A stretch of 64,000 nt of DNA from Snodgrassella sp945267035. GTDB taxonomy: Bacteria > Pseudomonadota > Gammaproteobacteria > Burkholderiales > Neisseriaceae. Positions 8,879-18,373 of this stretch are shown here, piece after piece. Under the pieces are notes generated by a model. It worked only from the letters and a program-made list of their open reading frames with translations, was not told the origin of the DNA and did not search any database. Position 1 is the stretch's first letter, and each line of letters starts with the position of its first letter. The stretch spans positions 10,620-74,619 of the forward strand of contig NZ_JAFNPF010000004.1 in the NCBI RefSeq assembly GCF_026535915.1. The letters run 5' to 3'. Made by a program: the position numbers and the translations under genes.

Positions 8879-10575
8879 AACCTGCCCGTATCGTTACCCG
8901 CCCAGTTGATGAGACTGCTCAACAGACTTTACTCGCCCAAGGCATTGAACCCCTGTTAGCCAAACTGTATGCTACCCGTTCTGTGCAAAATATTCAGGAA
9001 ACAGAACTGAACTTAAGCACTTTATTGCCTTTTCATGATCTAAAAAATATTCAAGCCGCCTGTGAGCGTCTTGCCACAGCGATTCGTGCCAAGGAAAAGA
9101 TTCTGATTGTGGCCGATTATGATGCCGATGGAGCTACTGCCTGCGCTGTAGGCATTTTAGGCTTACGGGCAATGGGTGGTTACGTTGATTTTTTGGTGCC
9201 GAATCGTTTTGAACACGGTTATGGACTGACGCCAGAAATTGCAGAGCTGGCCGCAGGTTGTGGCACCAAATTATTGCTGACCGTGGATAACGGTACTGCC
9301 AGCTTGGCTGGTGTACAACATGCCCAGCAATTAGGAATGGACGTTTTAATTACTGACCATCATCTTCCTGGCGAAAAGCTGCCTGATTGCCTCATTGTCA
9401 ATCCGAATCAACCTGAGGATCATTTTGCCAGTAAATCTCTGGCTGGTGTGGGCGTGATGTTTTACGTATTGATGGCATTGCGTCAGCATCTTCGCCATAC
9501 CCATTGGTTTAGCCCAGAGCGACCTGAGCCCAATCTGGCTCAATGGCTGGATCTGGTTGCATTGGGTACCGTTGCTGATGTCGTAGCGCTGGATCACAAT
9601 AATCGAATACTCGTCTCTCAGGGGCTCAAGCGCATTCGTGCTGGCAAAATGCAGCCTGGTGTCAGTGCTTTGTTCGCTATTGCCAAGCGCAAACCTGAAC
9701 AGGCTCAAGCAATGGATTTAGGGTTTTGCATTGCTCCGCGTCTCAACGCAGCCGGTCGGCTAGATGACATGAGTTTGGGTATTGCCTGCCTATTGTGTCG
9801 CGATCTGGAAGAAGCCAACGTACTGGCTGAACAGCTAGACGATCTTAATCAGGAGCGGCGGCAAATACAGCGCAGCATGCAGGAAGAAGCAACGATGCAA
9901 TTGGCCCAGATCAACCCTACTGATCGCTATAGCATTGTTGCCTTTAACGAAAACTGGCATCAGGGCGTGGTTGGAATTGTTGCAGGTAGATTGCGGGAAA
10001 ACTATCATCGTCCCAGTATTGTTTTTGCTCCTGCAGAAGATGGCATGTTACGCGGATCTGGCCGCTCTATCCCTGGTTTACACTTACGTGATGCATTGGA
10101 TTTAGTCAGCAAACAGCAACCGCAACTGATGCAGAAATTCGGTGGGCATGCCATGGCCGCCGGATTAAGTCTTCCGCTGACAAACCTACCCCTTTTCCAG
10201 CAGGCATTTGAACAAGTTTGCCAGCAGCTCATTGATCCTGAGGATCTGAACCATACCTATCAAACAGATGGAGCACTGGAGAGTCACCATCTAAATCTAA
10301 GTACTGCACAAATGCTGAGTACCTTGGTATGGGGGCAAAAATTCCCAGAACCCTCTTTTTGTAACGAATTTAAAGTCATTAACCAATTCCCAGTTGGTAC
10401 GGGGCATCGCAAAGCGATCCTGCGCTATCAGCAACATGAATGTGAAGCCATGTTTTTTCGCTGCAACACCCCCTTACCTGAACAGATTCGTGCGGTTTAC
10501 CGCTTAGTTGCAAATGAATGGCGGCAAAAATGGGAGCTACAACTGTATATTGATTATTGGGAAAATTGTATTTAA
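8875..10575 (+). CDS. recJ: Single-stranded-DNA-specific exonuclease RecJ
   Basis: 566 residues, the normal RecJ length. The 5'-3' ssDNA exonuclease acts in RecF-pathway recombination and mismatch repair. DHH-family motifs are present in order: ADYDADGATA (about 80-89), TVDNGT (136-141), ITDHHLPG with DHH at 161-163, and LALGTVADVV-like motif IV. The C-terminal DHHA1 part carries HQGVVGIVAGRL and GSGRSIPGLHLRDAL, then KFGGHAMAAG. All metal-binding Asp and His residues look intact. The ATG overlaps the stop of the preceding RpfE-like gene. A 195-bp AT-rich gap separates recJ from the pilus genes. Confidence 0.97.
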   Translation: MKPARIVTRPVDETAQQTLLAQGIEPLLAKLYATRSVQNIQETELNLSTLLPFHDLKNIQAACERLATAIRAKEKILIVADYDADGATACAVGILGLRAMGGYVDFLVPNRFEHGYGLTPEIAELAAGCGTKLLLTVDNGTASLAGVQHAQQLGMDVLITDHHLPGEKLPDCLIVNPNQPEDHFASKSLAGVGVMFYVLMALRQHLRHTHWFSPERPEPNLAQWLDLVALGTVADVVALDHNNRILVSQGLKRIRAGKMQPGVSALFAIAKRKPEQAQAMDLGFCIAPRLNAAGRLDDMSLGIACLLCRDLEEANVLAEQLDDLNQERRQIQRSMQEEATMQLAQINPTDRYSIVAFNENWHQGVVGIVAGRLRENYHRPSIVFAPAEDGMLRGSGRSIPGLHLRDALDLVSKQQPQLMQKFGGHAMAAGLSLPLTNLPLFQQAFEQVCQQLIDPEDLNHTYQTDGALESHHLNLSTAQMLSTLVWGQKFPEPSFCNEFKVINQFPVGTGHRKAILRYQQHECEAMFFRCNTPLPEQIRAVYRLVANEWRQKWELQLYIDYWENCI

Positions 10576-10770
10576 TGCTCTTTGCATGCTGTATAAATAC
10601 AAAAATTCACTTATAATTGGCAAAAATAAACATTTTTATGGTACAAATACTCATTTTTGACGTATTGATTTGTAGCATAATGTAAATATCGGACTCACCC
10701 GAGCAATACAGAAAGACTGTTTCAATAGTCAAAACCAGTCAACATAACAATAACATGGAAATTAGTTTGT

Positions 10771-12453
10771 ATGAGTGTTGGATTAATTAGGGTTTTATAC
10801 AAGCATCAGCTGATTGATGCTGAACAAGCAGAAAAACTACGCACTGAATTGGATCAGAAGCGCCCAGTTATTCCGGCATTGCTGCAAATGGGTCATCTTA
10901 ATGCAGATAAACTGGCCTATTTTCTTTCCAATATATTTGGCATTCCTTATCTTGATCTGCAAAATTACAACGAAAGTTTGGTACCGGTTGACATCATTGA
11001 TGTCAAAATAATGCAAACCCACTTTTGTATACCACTATTCAAACGTGGTAACCGGATGTTTTTGGCGGTTTCAGATCCCACTACCATCCAACATTATCAG
11101 AAAATAGCAGCCGATGCAGGTTGCACCCTAGACCTGATCATCGTACGTGATGATCAATTGCGAAATTTACTCGAAAACATATCCCATGAATCAGTTGACT
11201 TACTGGATGGAATCGATAGCATCTTTGACGGTACGCAAGATGTCGGTTCTGCTGCGATGTCTGCCGATGATGATGAAAGTGAAAATGGACCTGTAGCAAA
11301 ATTCATATTTAAAGTGTTAGGTGATGCACTCAATTCTGGCGCATCCGATATCCACTTTGAATTTTATGAAGAGATGGCGCGAGTGCGTTTTCGCATAGAT
11401 GGTCAGTTGCGCGAAGTGGTTCGCATGCCCTTAAACATTCGCAATCAAGTCTCTTCGCGCATTAAAGTCATGGCAAAGCTGGACATTTCTGAAAAACGCA
11501 TACCGCAAGACGGGCGCATTCAGATTCAGTTTCGTAAAGGATCTAAGCCAATCGATTTTCGTGTCAGCACCTTACCTACATTATTCGGTGAAAAAATAGT
11601 AATGCGTATTCTGAATTCAGATGCGGCAACACTGAATATCGACCAGCTGGGTTTCGAAGACTTCCAGAAAAAACTATTGCTGGAAGCCATCCATCGACCG
11701 TATGGGATGGTGTTGGTTACCGGTCCGACCGGTTCTGGTAAAACCGTCTCTCTGTATACTTGTCTGAATATACTGAATACCGAGAGTGCCAACATATCCA
11801 CGGCAGAGGACCCTGCAGAAATTAATTTACCTGGTATTAACCAAGTTAATGTGAATGAAAAACAGGGGTTAACCTTTGCGGCAGCTTTGAAGTCATTTTT
11901 ACGTCAGGATCCTGATATCATCATGGTGGGTGAGATCCGCGATTTGGAAACAGCCGATATTGCCATTAAAGCCGCTCAGACCGGTCATATGGTATTTTCA
12001 ACCCTGCACACCAACAATGCGCCTGCCACCCTGTCACGTATGTTGAACATGGGGGTAGCACCATTTAACATTGCCAGTTCAGTCAATCTGATTATGGCTC
12101 AGCGGCTGGTACGCCGGCTGTGTTCCTGCAAAGCTCCAGCTGAACGACCGCCGGAACAGGCATTAAAAAAAGCAGGGTTTTCAGATGAAGATTTGGCCAA
12201 GGACTGGATTTTCTACCGACCTGTAGGCTGTGACCGTTGTAAAGGTAAAGGTTATAAGGGGCGTGCCGGTGTCTATGAAATCATGCCAATAAGCGAAGAA
12301 TTACAACGCATCATCATGACCAATGGCAATGAAGTAGATATCAGTCATCAGGCATTAAAAGAAGGACTGGTTGATCTGCGCCATGCTGGCTTGCTGAAAG
12401 TGATGGCTGGCATCACCACCTTAGATGAGATTCTGGCCTCAACCAACGATTAA
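10771..12453 (+). CDS. pilB: Type IV pilus assembly ATPase PilB (PilF in Neisseria)
   Basis: 560-residue hexameric motor ATPase that drives pilus extension from the cytosolic face of the inner membrane. The N-terminal MshE-type domain spans about 1-150. The GspE core follows, with Walker A GPTGSGKT at about 318-325, an Asp box, Walker B (IIMVGEIRD) and a His box (GHMVFSTLHTNNAP). A tetracysteine zinc site is seen as LCSCKAP...CDRCKGKGYKGR. All these elements are intact. It is the first gene of a run pilB-pilC-pilD, with 33 bp to pilC. The 195-bp upstream gap probably contains the promoter. An alternative upstream ATG is in another frame and stops quickly. Confidence 0.97.
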   Translation: MSVGLIRVLYKHQLIDAEQAEKLRTELDQKRPVIPALLQMGHLNADKLAYFLSNIFGIPYLDLQNYNESLVPVDIIDVKIMQTHFCIPLFKRGNRMFLAVSDPTTIQHYQKIAADAGCTLDLIIVRDDQLRNLLENISHESVDLLDGIDSIFDGTQDVGSAAMSADDDESENGPVAKFIFKVLGDALNSGASDIHFEFYEEMARVRFRIDGQLREVVRMPLNIRNQVSSRIKVMAKLDISEKRIPQDGRIQIQFRKGSKPIDFRVSTLPTLFGEKIVMRILNSDAATLNIDQLGFEDFQKKLLLEAIHRPYGMVLVTGPTGSGKTVSLYTCLNILNTESANISTAEDPAEINLPGINQVNVNEKQGLTFAAALKSFLRQDPDIIMVGEIRDLETADIAIKAAQTGHMVFSTLHTNNAPATLSRMLNMGVAPFNIASSVNLIMAQRLVRRLCSCKAPAERPPEQALKKAGFSDEDLAKDWIFYRPVGCDRCKGKGYKGRAGVYEIMPISEELQRIIMTNGNEVDISHQALKEGLVDLRHAGLLKVMAGITTLDEILASTND

Positions 12454-12486
12454 AAACCAATTCATTAATATCTGCGGAAAAGCATT

Positions 12487-13716
12487 ATGAGTAAAATAGT
12501 AGCAGTCAAAAGTAAAACTGCCAGTAGAAGCTTTAGTTTTGAAGGTAAAAACCTCAAAACCGAACAAATCGTACGTGGTGAAATTGTTGCCAAAAACGAA
12601 GCGGAAGCCCGAACCAAATTAGCCCGTCGCCAGATCAAAGTAATCGGCATTAGCAAAGTAAAAAGAACGCGGCAAAGAAAAATTTCTCAAGCAGACATCA
12701 CCGTTTTCACCCGCCAACTTTCCACCATGATGAAATCAGGCTTGCCCATGATGCAAGCGTTTGAGATTGCGGCAAAAGGGCATTCCAACCCAAGTATGAC
12801 GCAGATGTTGATGAGCATTCGTAATGAAGTTGAACAGGGGCATACCCTAGCTGATTCGTTTTCCAAATATCCAAAATATTTTGATCGATTTTATTGTAAT
12901 TTGATACGTGCGGGCGAAACAGGGGGTGTTTTGGAATCCATTCTGGATAAGTTAGCCGTTTACAAAGAAAAAACCCAAAGCATCAAGAAAAAAGTAAAAG
13001 GCGCATTAACTTATCCCGCCGCCGTAGTGGTGGTGGCCACAGCCTTAGTATTTGTCATGATGATGTATGTATTACCATCGTTTGCTAAAGTATTTGAAGG
13101 GATGGGGGTACCTCTACCCGGTCTGACCCAAGTGATGATGAACATATCCGACTTCTTTGTCGCTTATGGGATTTACATAATCATTCTCCTGATTGGTGGC
13201 GCAATCGGTTTTTACAAATGGCACCAAAGATCACCTGAAGTACAACGACGTATGGATTATATGCTATTAAAAATGCCGATATTTGGTTCCATCGTACGTA
13301 AAGCGGCGATTGCACGTTGGTCTCGCACTACCGCCACACTGTTTGCCGCCGGTGTGCCAATGGTTGAGGTGTTAGATTCAGTATCCGGCGCAACCGGCAA
13401 TATACTTTATGAAGAAGGAACACAAAGTATCCGCTCTAAAGTGAATCAGGGTATATCTCTTACCTCTTCTATGCAGGCTACGGAACTGTTTCCCAATATG
13501 GTAATTCAGATGACCATGATTGGTGAAGAATCTGGTTCTTTAGATGATATGCTGAATAAAGCTGCTGAATTTTATGAAGAAGATGTCGACACAGCGGTAG
13601 GGCAATTATCCTCATTAATGGAACCCATTATTATGATTGTACTGGGTCTGATCATTGGCGTCATACTAGTAGCGATGTATCTACCGCTATTCAACATCGG
13701 TGATGCTATTAGATAA
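12487..13716 (+). CDS. pilC: Type IV pilus inner-membrane platform protein PilC (PilG in Neisseria)
   Basis: 409 residues, GspF family, the inner-membrane platform on which the PilB motor acts. Two repeated GspF domains are visible: about 70-195, with FTRQLSTMMKSGLPMMQAFEI, and about 275-400, with WSRTTATLFAAGVPMVEVLD. Membrane segments lie at about 177-197, 225-247 and 380-403. The final segment is EPIIMIVLGLIIGVILVAMYLP. The basic N-terminus (to about 60) is cytosolic. It follows pilB by 33 bp and surely shares its transcript. A 176-bp gap separates it from pilD. Length and motifs are normal. Confidence 0.96.
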   Translation: MSKIVAVKSKTASRSFSFEGKNLKTEQIVRGEIVAKNEAEARTKLARRQIKVIGISKVKRTRQRKISQADITVFTRQLSTMMKSGLPMMQAFEIAAKGHSNPSMTQMLMSIRNEVEQGHTLADSFSKYPKYFDRFYCNLIRAGETGGVLESILDKLAVYKEKTQSIKKKVKGALTYPAAVVVVATALVFVMMMYVLPSFAKVFEGMGVPLPGLTQVMMNISDFFVAYGIYIIILLIGGAIGFYKWHQRSPEVQRRMDYMLLKMPIFGSIVRKAAIARWSRTTATLFAAGVPMVEVLDSVSGATGNILYEEGTQSIRSKVNQGISLTSSMQATELFPNMVIQMTMIGEESGSLDDMLNKAAEFYEEDVDTAVGQLSSLMEPIIMIVLGLIIGVILVAMYLPLFNIGDAIR

Positions 13717-13892
13717 AATGTGTAAAACAGCCGCTGGATTAATTCAAGATACCATTACCGCGGCTTGAATACCATCATTCTTACTAAGAACCGATTTTCT
13801 GAGCACACTGGCTCAGATTATCGGTGTTATTCATATTAGTGGTGATATTTTAATCATTATCTAATATCGATCATACTATAGGCTAAATCTTT

Positions 13893-14744
13893 ATGGTGTT
13901 TGAACCTTGGTTTTATATCTTTTCTGCATTAATCTTGGGATTAATAATTGGCAGTTTCCTTAATGTCGTCATTTATCGCCTTCCAATCATGATGGAACGT
14001 AACTGGCAGACAGAAGCACGCCAAGCTTTACAGTTGCCAGTTGAACCCCTTCCACGCTTCAATTTATGCTTTCCAGCATCTTCTTGCCCACATTGTCAGC
14101 ACAAAATACGCGTGTGGCAAAATATCCCTCTGATCAGTTACCTGATATTACGTGGTCGCTGTGCGCAATGCTCCACAAAAATTAGTCCACGTTATTTTTG
14201 TGTTGAACTGTTAACCGGTCTGGCTTATGCTGCGATCGTGTGGCGCTATGGCGTGACACCTGTGGCTTTAGGCGGACTGGTCTTGACCACCATGCTCATT
14301 GCTTTATGCTTCATTGATGCCGATACTCAGCTATTGCCTGATCAGCTTACCTTGCCATTGGTGTGGATGGGGTTATTATTTAACCTTTACAGCGGATTTA
14401 TCACACCCGCTGCGGCAATCTGGGGCGCGGTATTGGGATATTTGAGTTTATGGTCCATATTCTGGTTATTCAAATTGCTAACTGGTAAAGATGGCATGGG
14501 CTATGGTGACTTTAAACTACTGGCGGCACTCGGTGCCTGGATGGGTGCCTCTACCTTACCAGTGATTGTCCTGATCGCCGCTTTAGTCGGCATAATCGCG
14601 TCCATCATACTGAAGGTTGCCCGCAGTCAACCCATGGCTTTCGGACCTGCTTTGGTCATTGCCGGCTGGATCGTATGGATAGCTGACAGCGAGATCAATC
14701 TGATGATACAGTGGTGGTTACAACAATCTGGATTACAAGCATGA
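13893..14744 (+). CDS. pilD: Prepilin leader peptidase / N-methyltransferase PilD
   Basis: 283-residue polytopic membrane enzyme that cleaves and N-methylates type IV prepilins. The N-terminal membrane segment with GSFLNVVIYRLP is followed by the cytosolic zinc loop with two CxxC pairs (CPHC about 64-67, CAQC about 89-92). The two catalytic aspartates lie in FIDADTQLLPD and in GYGDFKLLA, so both A24 peptidase motifs are intact. About seven to eight membrane spans are visible. The stop overlaps the coaE start (ATGA). The pilD-coaE pairing is common in proteobacteria. Confidence 0.97.
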   Translation: MVFEPWFYIFSALILGLIIGSFLNVVIYRLPIMMERNWQTEARQALQLPVEPLPRFNLCFPASSCPHCQHKIRVWQNIPLISYLILRGRCAQCSTKISPRYFCVELLTGLAYAAIVWRYGVTPVALGGLVLTTMLIALCFIDADTQLLPDQLTLPLVWMGLLFNLYSGFITPAAAIWGAVLGYLSLWSIFWLFKLLTGKDGMGYGDFKLLAALGAWMGASTLPVIVLIAALVGIIASIILKVARSQPMAFGPALVIAGWIVWIADSEINLMIQWWLQQSGLQA

Positions 14745-15355
14745 CATTATGGGTAGGGTTAACGGGTAGCATCGGCAGTGGCAAATCGACTGTGGCGGCC
14801 TGTTTTGCCAGTTTAGGCGTACCTGCATTGAGTGCAGATGAAATGTCACACAAACTAACCGCACCCGATGGCGAAGCCTTAGATGAAATCCGGCAAAAAT
14901 GTGGTAGTGACCTATTTTTAGCTGATGGTACGCTTGATCGACAACGCATGCGCGATTGGGTATTTGCCAATAATCAGCATCGGATTACCCTTGAAAGCAT
15001 TCTGCATCCTTTAATCTGGCAAAAATTGCATCAAGCGCAACAAAAGATTGACAATACTGTACCTTATGGCATCATAGAAATCCCGCTATTGGCAGAAAAA
15101 CCTGAATTTCAGCAACTGGTTCAACGTATATTGATTATAGAAGCACCGCTTAACTTTCGAATCGAGCGGATTCAGCTGCGCAGTAGGCTGAATGAAGATT
15201 TAATTCGTACAATCATCGCTCAACAGGCTGACGACCACAAACGAAAATCCATTGCTGATGATATCATTATCAATGATGGCAATTGGCAGCAGCTGAATCA
15301 TCAAGTTATGCAACTGCACGGCATTTATACAGAATTAGCATCGGCCCAGTCATGA
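14741..15355 (+). CDS. coaE: Dephospho-CoA kinase CoaE
   Basis: 204 residues. It carries out the last step of CoA synthesis, phosphorylating dephospho-CoA. The P-loop GLTGSIGSGKST lies at about 6-17. DADxxxH-like SADEMSHKL and the lid region RIERIQLRSRLNEDLIRTIIAQQ follow. I start it at the ATG overlapping the pilD stop, because the longer upstream frame adds ten non-homologous residues. Its own stop overlaps the zapD start in the same ATGA way. Confidence 0.96.
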   Translation: MTLWVGLTGSIGSGKSTVAACFASLGVPALSADEMSHKLTAPDGEALDEIRQKCGSDLFLADGTLDRQRMRDWVFANNQHRITLESILHPLIWQKLHQAQQKIDNTVPYGIIEIPLLAEKPEFQQLVQRILIIEAPLNFRIERIQLRSRLNEDLIRTIIAQQADDHKRKSIADDIIINDGNWQQLNHQVMQLHGIYTELASAQS

Positions 15356-16113
15356 CAGAACTTATCCATTTCGAACATCCTCTTTCGGAACGAGTACGCA
15401 ACTTTCTACGAATTGCACACTTGTTCAAACATTTTCATGAATTCAGTATCCGTACTGAGGCATGGGCACATCACTGTGCCTTGTTTTCGCTGTTCGAAAT
15501 CATGGAAGCAGCAGCAAGAGCGGAATTGAAATTGGATATATTACAAGAACTAGAACGTCAAAAAAGTTTTGCTCGTCAACAAGGTGAGTCCGGAACAGCA
15601 TTATTGGATAAGATTCAGACAGCCATGTCCAATCTGCAAAATGTCCAGCAAAAATTTGGGCAACATTTACGCGAAAACGAATGGTTGATGGCGATTAAAC
15701 AACGCATGTTGGTTCCCGGTGGCACCAGCCCATATGATTTACCTTCGTATTATTATTGGCAGCAAAAAAAACCTGCCGAACGGGAACGGCAACTGCATGA
15801 ATGGATTCAAAGTTTGTTGCCTACCTATGAAGCAATCAACTTATTATTAGATATTTTGCACCAAAACGGTCTATCGGTAGAGTGTACCGCCACAGCAGGC
15901 AGTTATCAGCATAACAGCTTAGGGCAAAACATACATTTGTTAAGCATTAACGTAGCGGCCAATGCCCAAGCATTGCCTGAAGTTTCCGCCAACAAATATT
16001 TTACCCATATTCGCTTTTTACATGCGTCCCAAGAGCAAGCTCGTGGTCCGGTATTGACTACTGATATTCCCTTTACGCTCATTATGTATAGTTTTGACCC
16101 GGTAATTAAGTAA
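15352..16113 (+). CDS. zapD: Cell division protein ZapD (DUF1342)
   Basis: 253-residue cytosolic protein that cross-links FtsZ filaments at the Z ring. The N-terminus MTELIHFEHPLSERVRNFLRI-like, YDLPSYYYW and the late HIRFLHA blocks are diagnostic of ZapD. The first two-thirds is helical and the rest mainly beta. I chose the ATG overlapping the coaE stop; a longer frame starting at 15283 lies inside coaE and adds unrelated residues. The coaE-zapD-yacG order is widespread in beta- and gamma-proteobacteria. The stop overlaps the yacG start by one base (TAATG). Confidence 0.95.
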   Translation: MTELIHFEHPLSERVRNFLRIAHLFKHFHEFSIRTEAWAHHCALFSLFEIMEAAARAELKLDILQELERQKSFARQQGESGTALLDKIQTAMSNLQNVQQKFGQHLRENEWLMAIKQRMLVPGGTSPYDLPSYYYWQQKKPAERERQLHEWIQSLLPTYEAINLLLDILHQNGLSVECTATAGSYQHNSLGQNIHLLSINVAANAQALPEVSANKYFTHIRFLHASQEQARGPVLTTDIPFTLIMYSFDPVIK

Positions 16114-16310
16114 TGAATGAAAAAATGCGCACCGTCTTGTGCCCTCGTTGTGGTAAAAGTGTAGTCTGGTCTCAGGCTAATACTTTTCGTCCCTTCTGTT
16201 CAGAACGATGTAAAATGATTGATCTTGGCGCTTGGGCGGCTGAAGAATATAATCTTATTGCTGAAGAAGATCAGCCTTTAAGCGAAGAAACAAACTCAAC
16301 ACAGCATTAA
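16113..16310 (+). CDS. yacG: DNA gyrase inhibitor YacG
   Basis: 65-residue zinc-finger protein that binds GyrB and blocks its DNA binding. The four zinc ligands are visible as CPRCGK (about 10-15) and FCSERCK (about 28-34). The family signature MIDLGAWAAEEY follows, then an acidic tail. It is the last gene of the coaE-zapD-yacG overlap chain, with its ATG sharing a base with the zapD stop. Length is typical. Confidence 0.95.
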   Translation: MNEKMRTVLCPRCGKSVVWSQANTFRPFCSERCKMIDLGAWAAEEYNLIAEEDQPLSEETNSTQH

Positions 16311-16353
16311 CCAAAAGGTTAAAGTGCTGCAATCCAATTTGTAGAAAATTTCA

Positions 16354-17271
16354 ATGACCACTCCTGCCCTTTTAATTGAACAGGCTGTCAAAACCTATGC
16401 CAATGGGTTTACAGCACTGAAAGGCGTCAGCTTTAGCGTACAACCCGGGGAATTTTTTGGCTTACTCGGTCCAAATGGCGCTGGGAAGACCACTTTAATA
16501 TCCGCCATGGCTGGATTAATCCGTTTAAGCTCCGGAAACATCACCATTTGCGGTCATGATGTCAAATGCGAAGCAACGACCACGCGTCAACTCCTTGGCG
16601 TCGTGCCTCAGGAGCTTGTTTTTGACCCTTTTTTTACCGTACGTGAAGCAATGCGTTTTCAATCGGGCTATTTTGGCATTCGTAATAACGACGACTGGAT
16701 CGATGAAATTATTGCCAATCTGGGTCTAACTGAAAAGGCCAACACCAATACTCGCAACCTTTCCGGTGGGATGAAAAGACGGGTGATGGTTGCGCTGGCC
16801 TTAGTTCATCGTCCTCCTGTCATCATATTGGATGAACCTACCGCCGGTGTTGATATCGAATTGCGGCAAAATTTATGGGAATTTATTATCCGCCTAAATA
16901 AAGCAGGGCACACCATTATATTGACCACCCATTATCTGGAAGAAGCACAAATGCTGTGCAACCGCATCGCTATGCTGAAACATGGTGAAATTGTTGCTTT
17001 AGACAGCACCAAAAATCTTCTGGATAAGGAGTCTGACATCCAATTGGTGATGACCTTGGATCAGAATTTACCCTCAAATCTGCAACCTTATCTGGTGGAG
17101 CAAGACGGTTTCAGCTTCCAAATCAAGCTCTCCGATTACAACCAATTGCTGGGTGTTCTACAGCAACTGAAAGACCACAACATCAACCTGAAGAACTTGC
17201 ACGTCATGGAAAACGATCTGGAAAATGTTTTTTTACGCCTGACCAGCGATCACATAAAAGGACAGGCATGA
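16354..17271 (+). CDS. ABC-2 type exporter, ATP-binding subunit
   Basis: 305 residues. Walker A GPNGAGKTT (about 39-47), the Q-loop region GVVPQELVFDPF, the ABC signature NLSGGMKRR, Walker B VIILDEPTAGVD and the switch His in ILTTHYLEEA are all present. After about residue 220 there is a C-terminal extension as in YadG/NodI-like ATPases. It partners the permease encoded immediately downstream, overlapping by 4 bp (ATGA). The substrate cannot be read from the sequence; relatives move drugs, polysaccharide or lipid-linked compounds. A 43-bp gap after yacG allows read-through from the upstream operon. Confidence 0.9.
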   Translation: MTTPALLIEQAVKTYANGFTALKGVSFSVQPGEFFGLLGPNGAGKTTLISAMAGLIRLSSGNITICGHDVKCEATTTRQLLGVVPQELVFDPFFTVREAMRFQSGYFGIRNNDDWIDEIIANLGLTEKANTNTRNLSGGMKRRVMVALALVHRPPVIILDEPTAGVDIELRQNLWEFIIRLNKAGHTIILTTHYLEEAQMLCNRIAMLKHGEIVALDSTKNLLDKESDIQLVMTLDQNLPSNLQPYLVEQDGFSFQIKLSDYNQLLGVLQQLKDHNINLKNLHVMENDLENVFLRLTSDHIKGQA

Positions 17272-18029
17272 ATACCTTTGGTTGTTATACACTGTTCAAA
17301 AAAGAAGTACTGCGATTCTGGAAAGTTGGTTTTCAAACCTTGTCCGCCCCAATACTCACCGCACTACTTTATCAGCTGATATTTGCTCAAGTCATGCAAG
17401 GACGTACCGATATACTGCCTGGGGTTAGCTATAACGCCTTTCTCATTCCGGGTCTGGCAATGATGTCTATGCTGCAAAATGCTTTTGCCAACGCTTCTTC
17501 TAGCTTGATTCAGTCTCGCATAACCGGCAATTTGATCTTCATATTATTGCCGCCATTGGGCACGGCTTCCATATTCTGTGCTTACGTTGGTGCAGCCATC
17601 ATCCGTGGATTGATGGTCGGCATAGGGGTGATTGCCGTAACAGCTTTTTTTGGTCTTCCACTTCCCCATCACCTTGGCTGGATTATCTTATTTGCCTTTT
17701 TGGGCTGTGCTGTCATGGGTATGTTTGGTCTGTTAGCTGGTATTGTGGCAGAAAAATTCGATCAACTGGCAGCATTCCAGAATTTTTTAATTATGCCACT
17801 CACCTTTCTGTCAGGCGTATTTTACTCCATCAACAACCTCCCAACCTTTTGGCGCTCACTCAGCCACTTTAATCCCGTTTTTTACATGATTGATGGCTTT
17901 CGTTATGGTTTTTTTGGCCAGAGTGACTCTTCGCCATGGCTCGCATTGGCTGTAGTTGGTGGTTTTGCAATCACATTATGCATATTGACTTGCAGCCTAC
18001 TTAAATCGGGGTGGAAATTACGCAATTGA
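17268..18029 (+). CDS. ABC-2 type exporter, permease subunit
   Basis: 253 residues with six predicted membrane segments, of the ABC-2/YadH family. A short cytosolic amphipathic start (to about 20) precedes the first span. The conserved ABC-2 region shows NFLIMPLTFLSGVFYSI and HFNPVFYMIDGFRYGF, the usual C-terminal signature. It overlaps the ATPase gene by 4 bp, so the pair forms one exporter, probably as a dimer of each subunit. Function of the exporter is unknown. Confidence 0.9.
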   Translation: MNTFGCYTLFKKEVLRFWKVGFQTLSAPILTALLYQLIFAQVMQGRTDILPGVSYNAFLIPGLAMMSMLQNAFANASSSLIQSRITGNLIFILLPPLGTASIFCAYVGAAIIRGLMVGIGVIAVTAFFGLPLPHHLGWIILFAFLGCAVMGMFGLLAGIVAEKFDQLAAFQNFLIMPLTFLSGVFYSINNLPTFWRSLSHFNPVFYMIDGFRYGFFGQSDSSPWLALAVVGGFAITLCILTCSLLKSGWKLRN

Positions 18030-18083
18030 ACACACTAAAAAGCTATAATAGCTCACATTAATTTACCGCGATACCGAATACCT

Positions 18084-18332
18084 ATGTTGACACCAGAACA
18101 AGTCAAAACCCTGATTGCCGACCTGATACCCTGTGAACATCTTGAAGTAGAGGGTGACGGTCATCATTTTTTTGCCCAGATCGTTTCCTCCGCATTCGAA
18201 GGTAAAAACCGATTGACACGCCATCGTCTAATCAAAGATGGCTTAGCGGATCAAATCGCCAGTAACGAATTACATGCGCTGTCAATCACTACAGCCGCGA
18301 CACCTGCCGAATGGGCATCGAAACAGCAATAA
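18084..18332 (+). CDS. ibaG: BolA/IbaG family protein
   Basis: 82 residues, the typical size of the short BolA-like YrbA/IbaG group. The EVEGDGHHFFAQIVSSAFEGKNRLTRHRLIK-type core, given here as HHFFAQIVSSAFEGK plus NRLTRHR, holds the conserved histidine used with monothiol glutaredoxin for Fe-S cluster binding. ELHALSITT is the usual end of the domain. It lies 41 bp before murA, the common genomic neighbour of ibaG, supporting the assignment. Likely co-transcribed with murA. Confidence 0.92.
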   Translation: MLTPEQVKTLIADLIPCEHLEVEGDGHHFFAQIVSSAFEGKNRLTRHRLIKDGLADQIASNELHALSITTAATPAEWASKQQ

Positions 18333-18373
18333 TCAGTCAGATAGATCTACAATCTGACTAGTTGAGAGTGACT

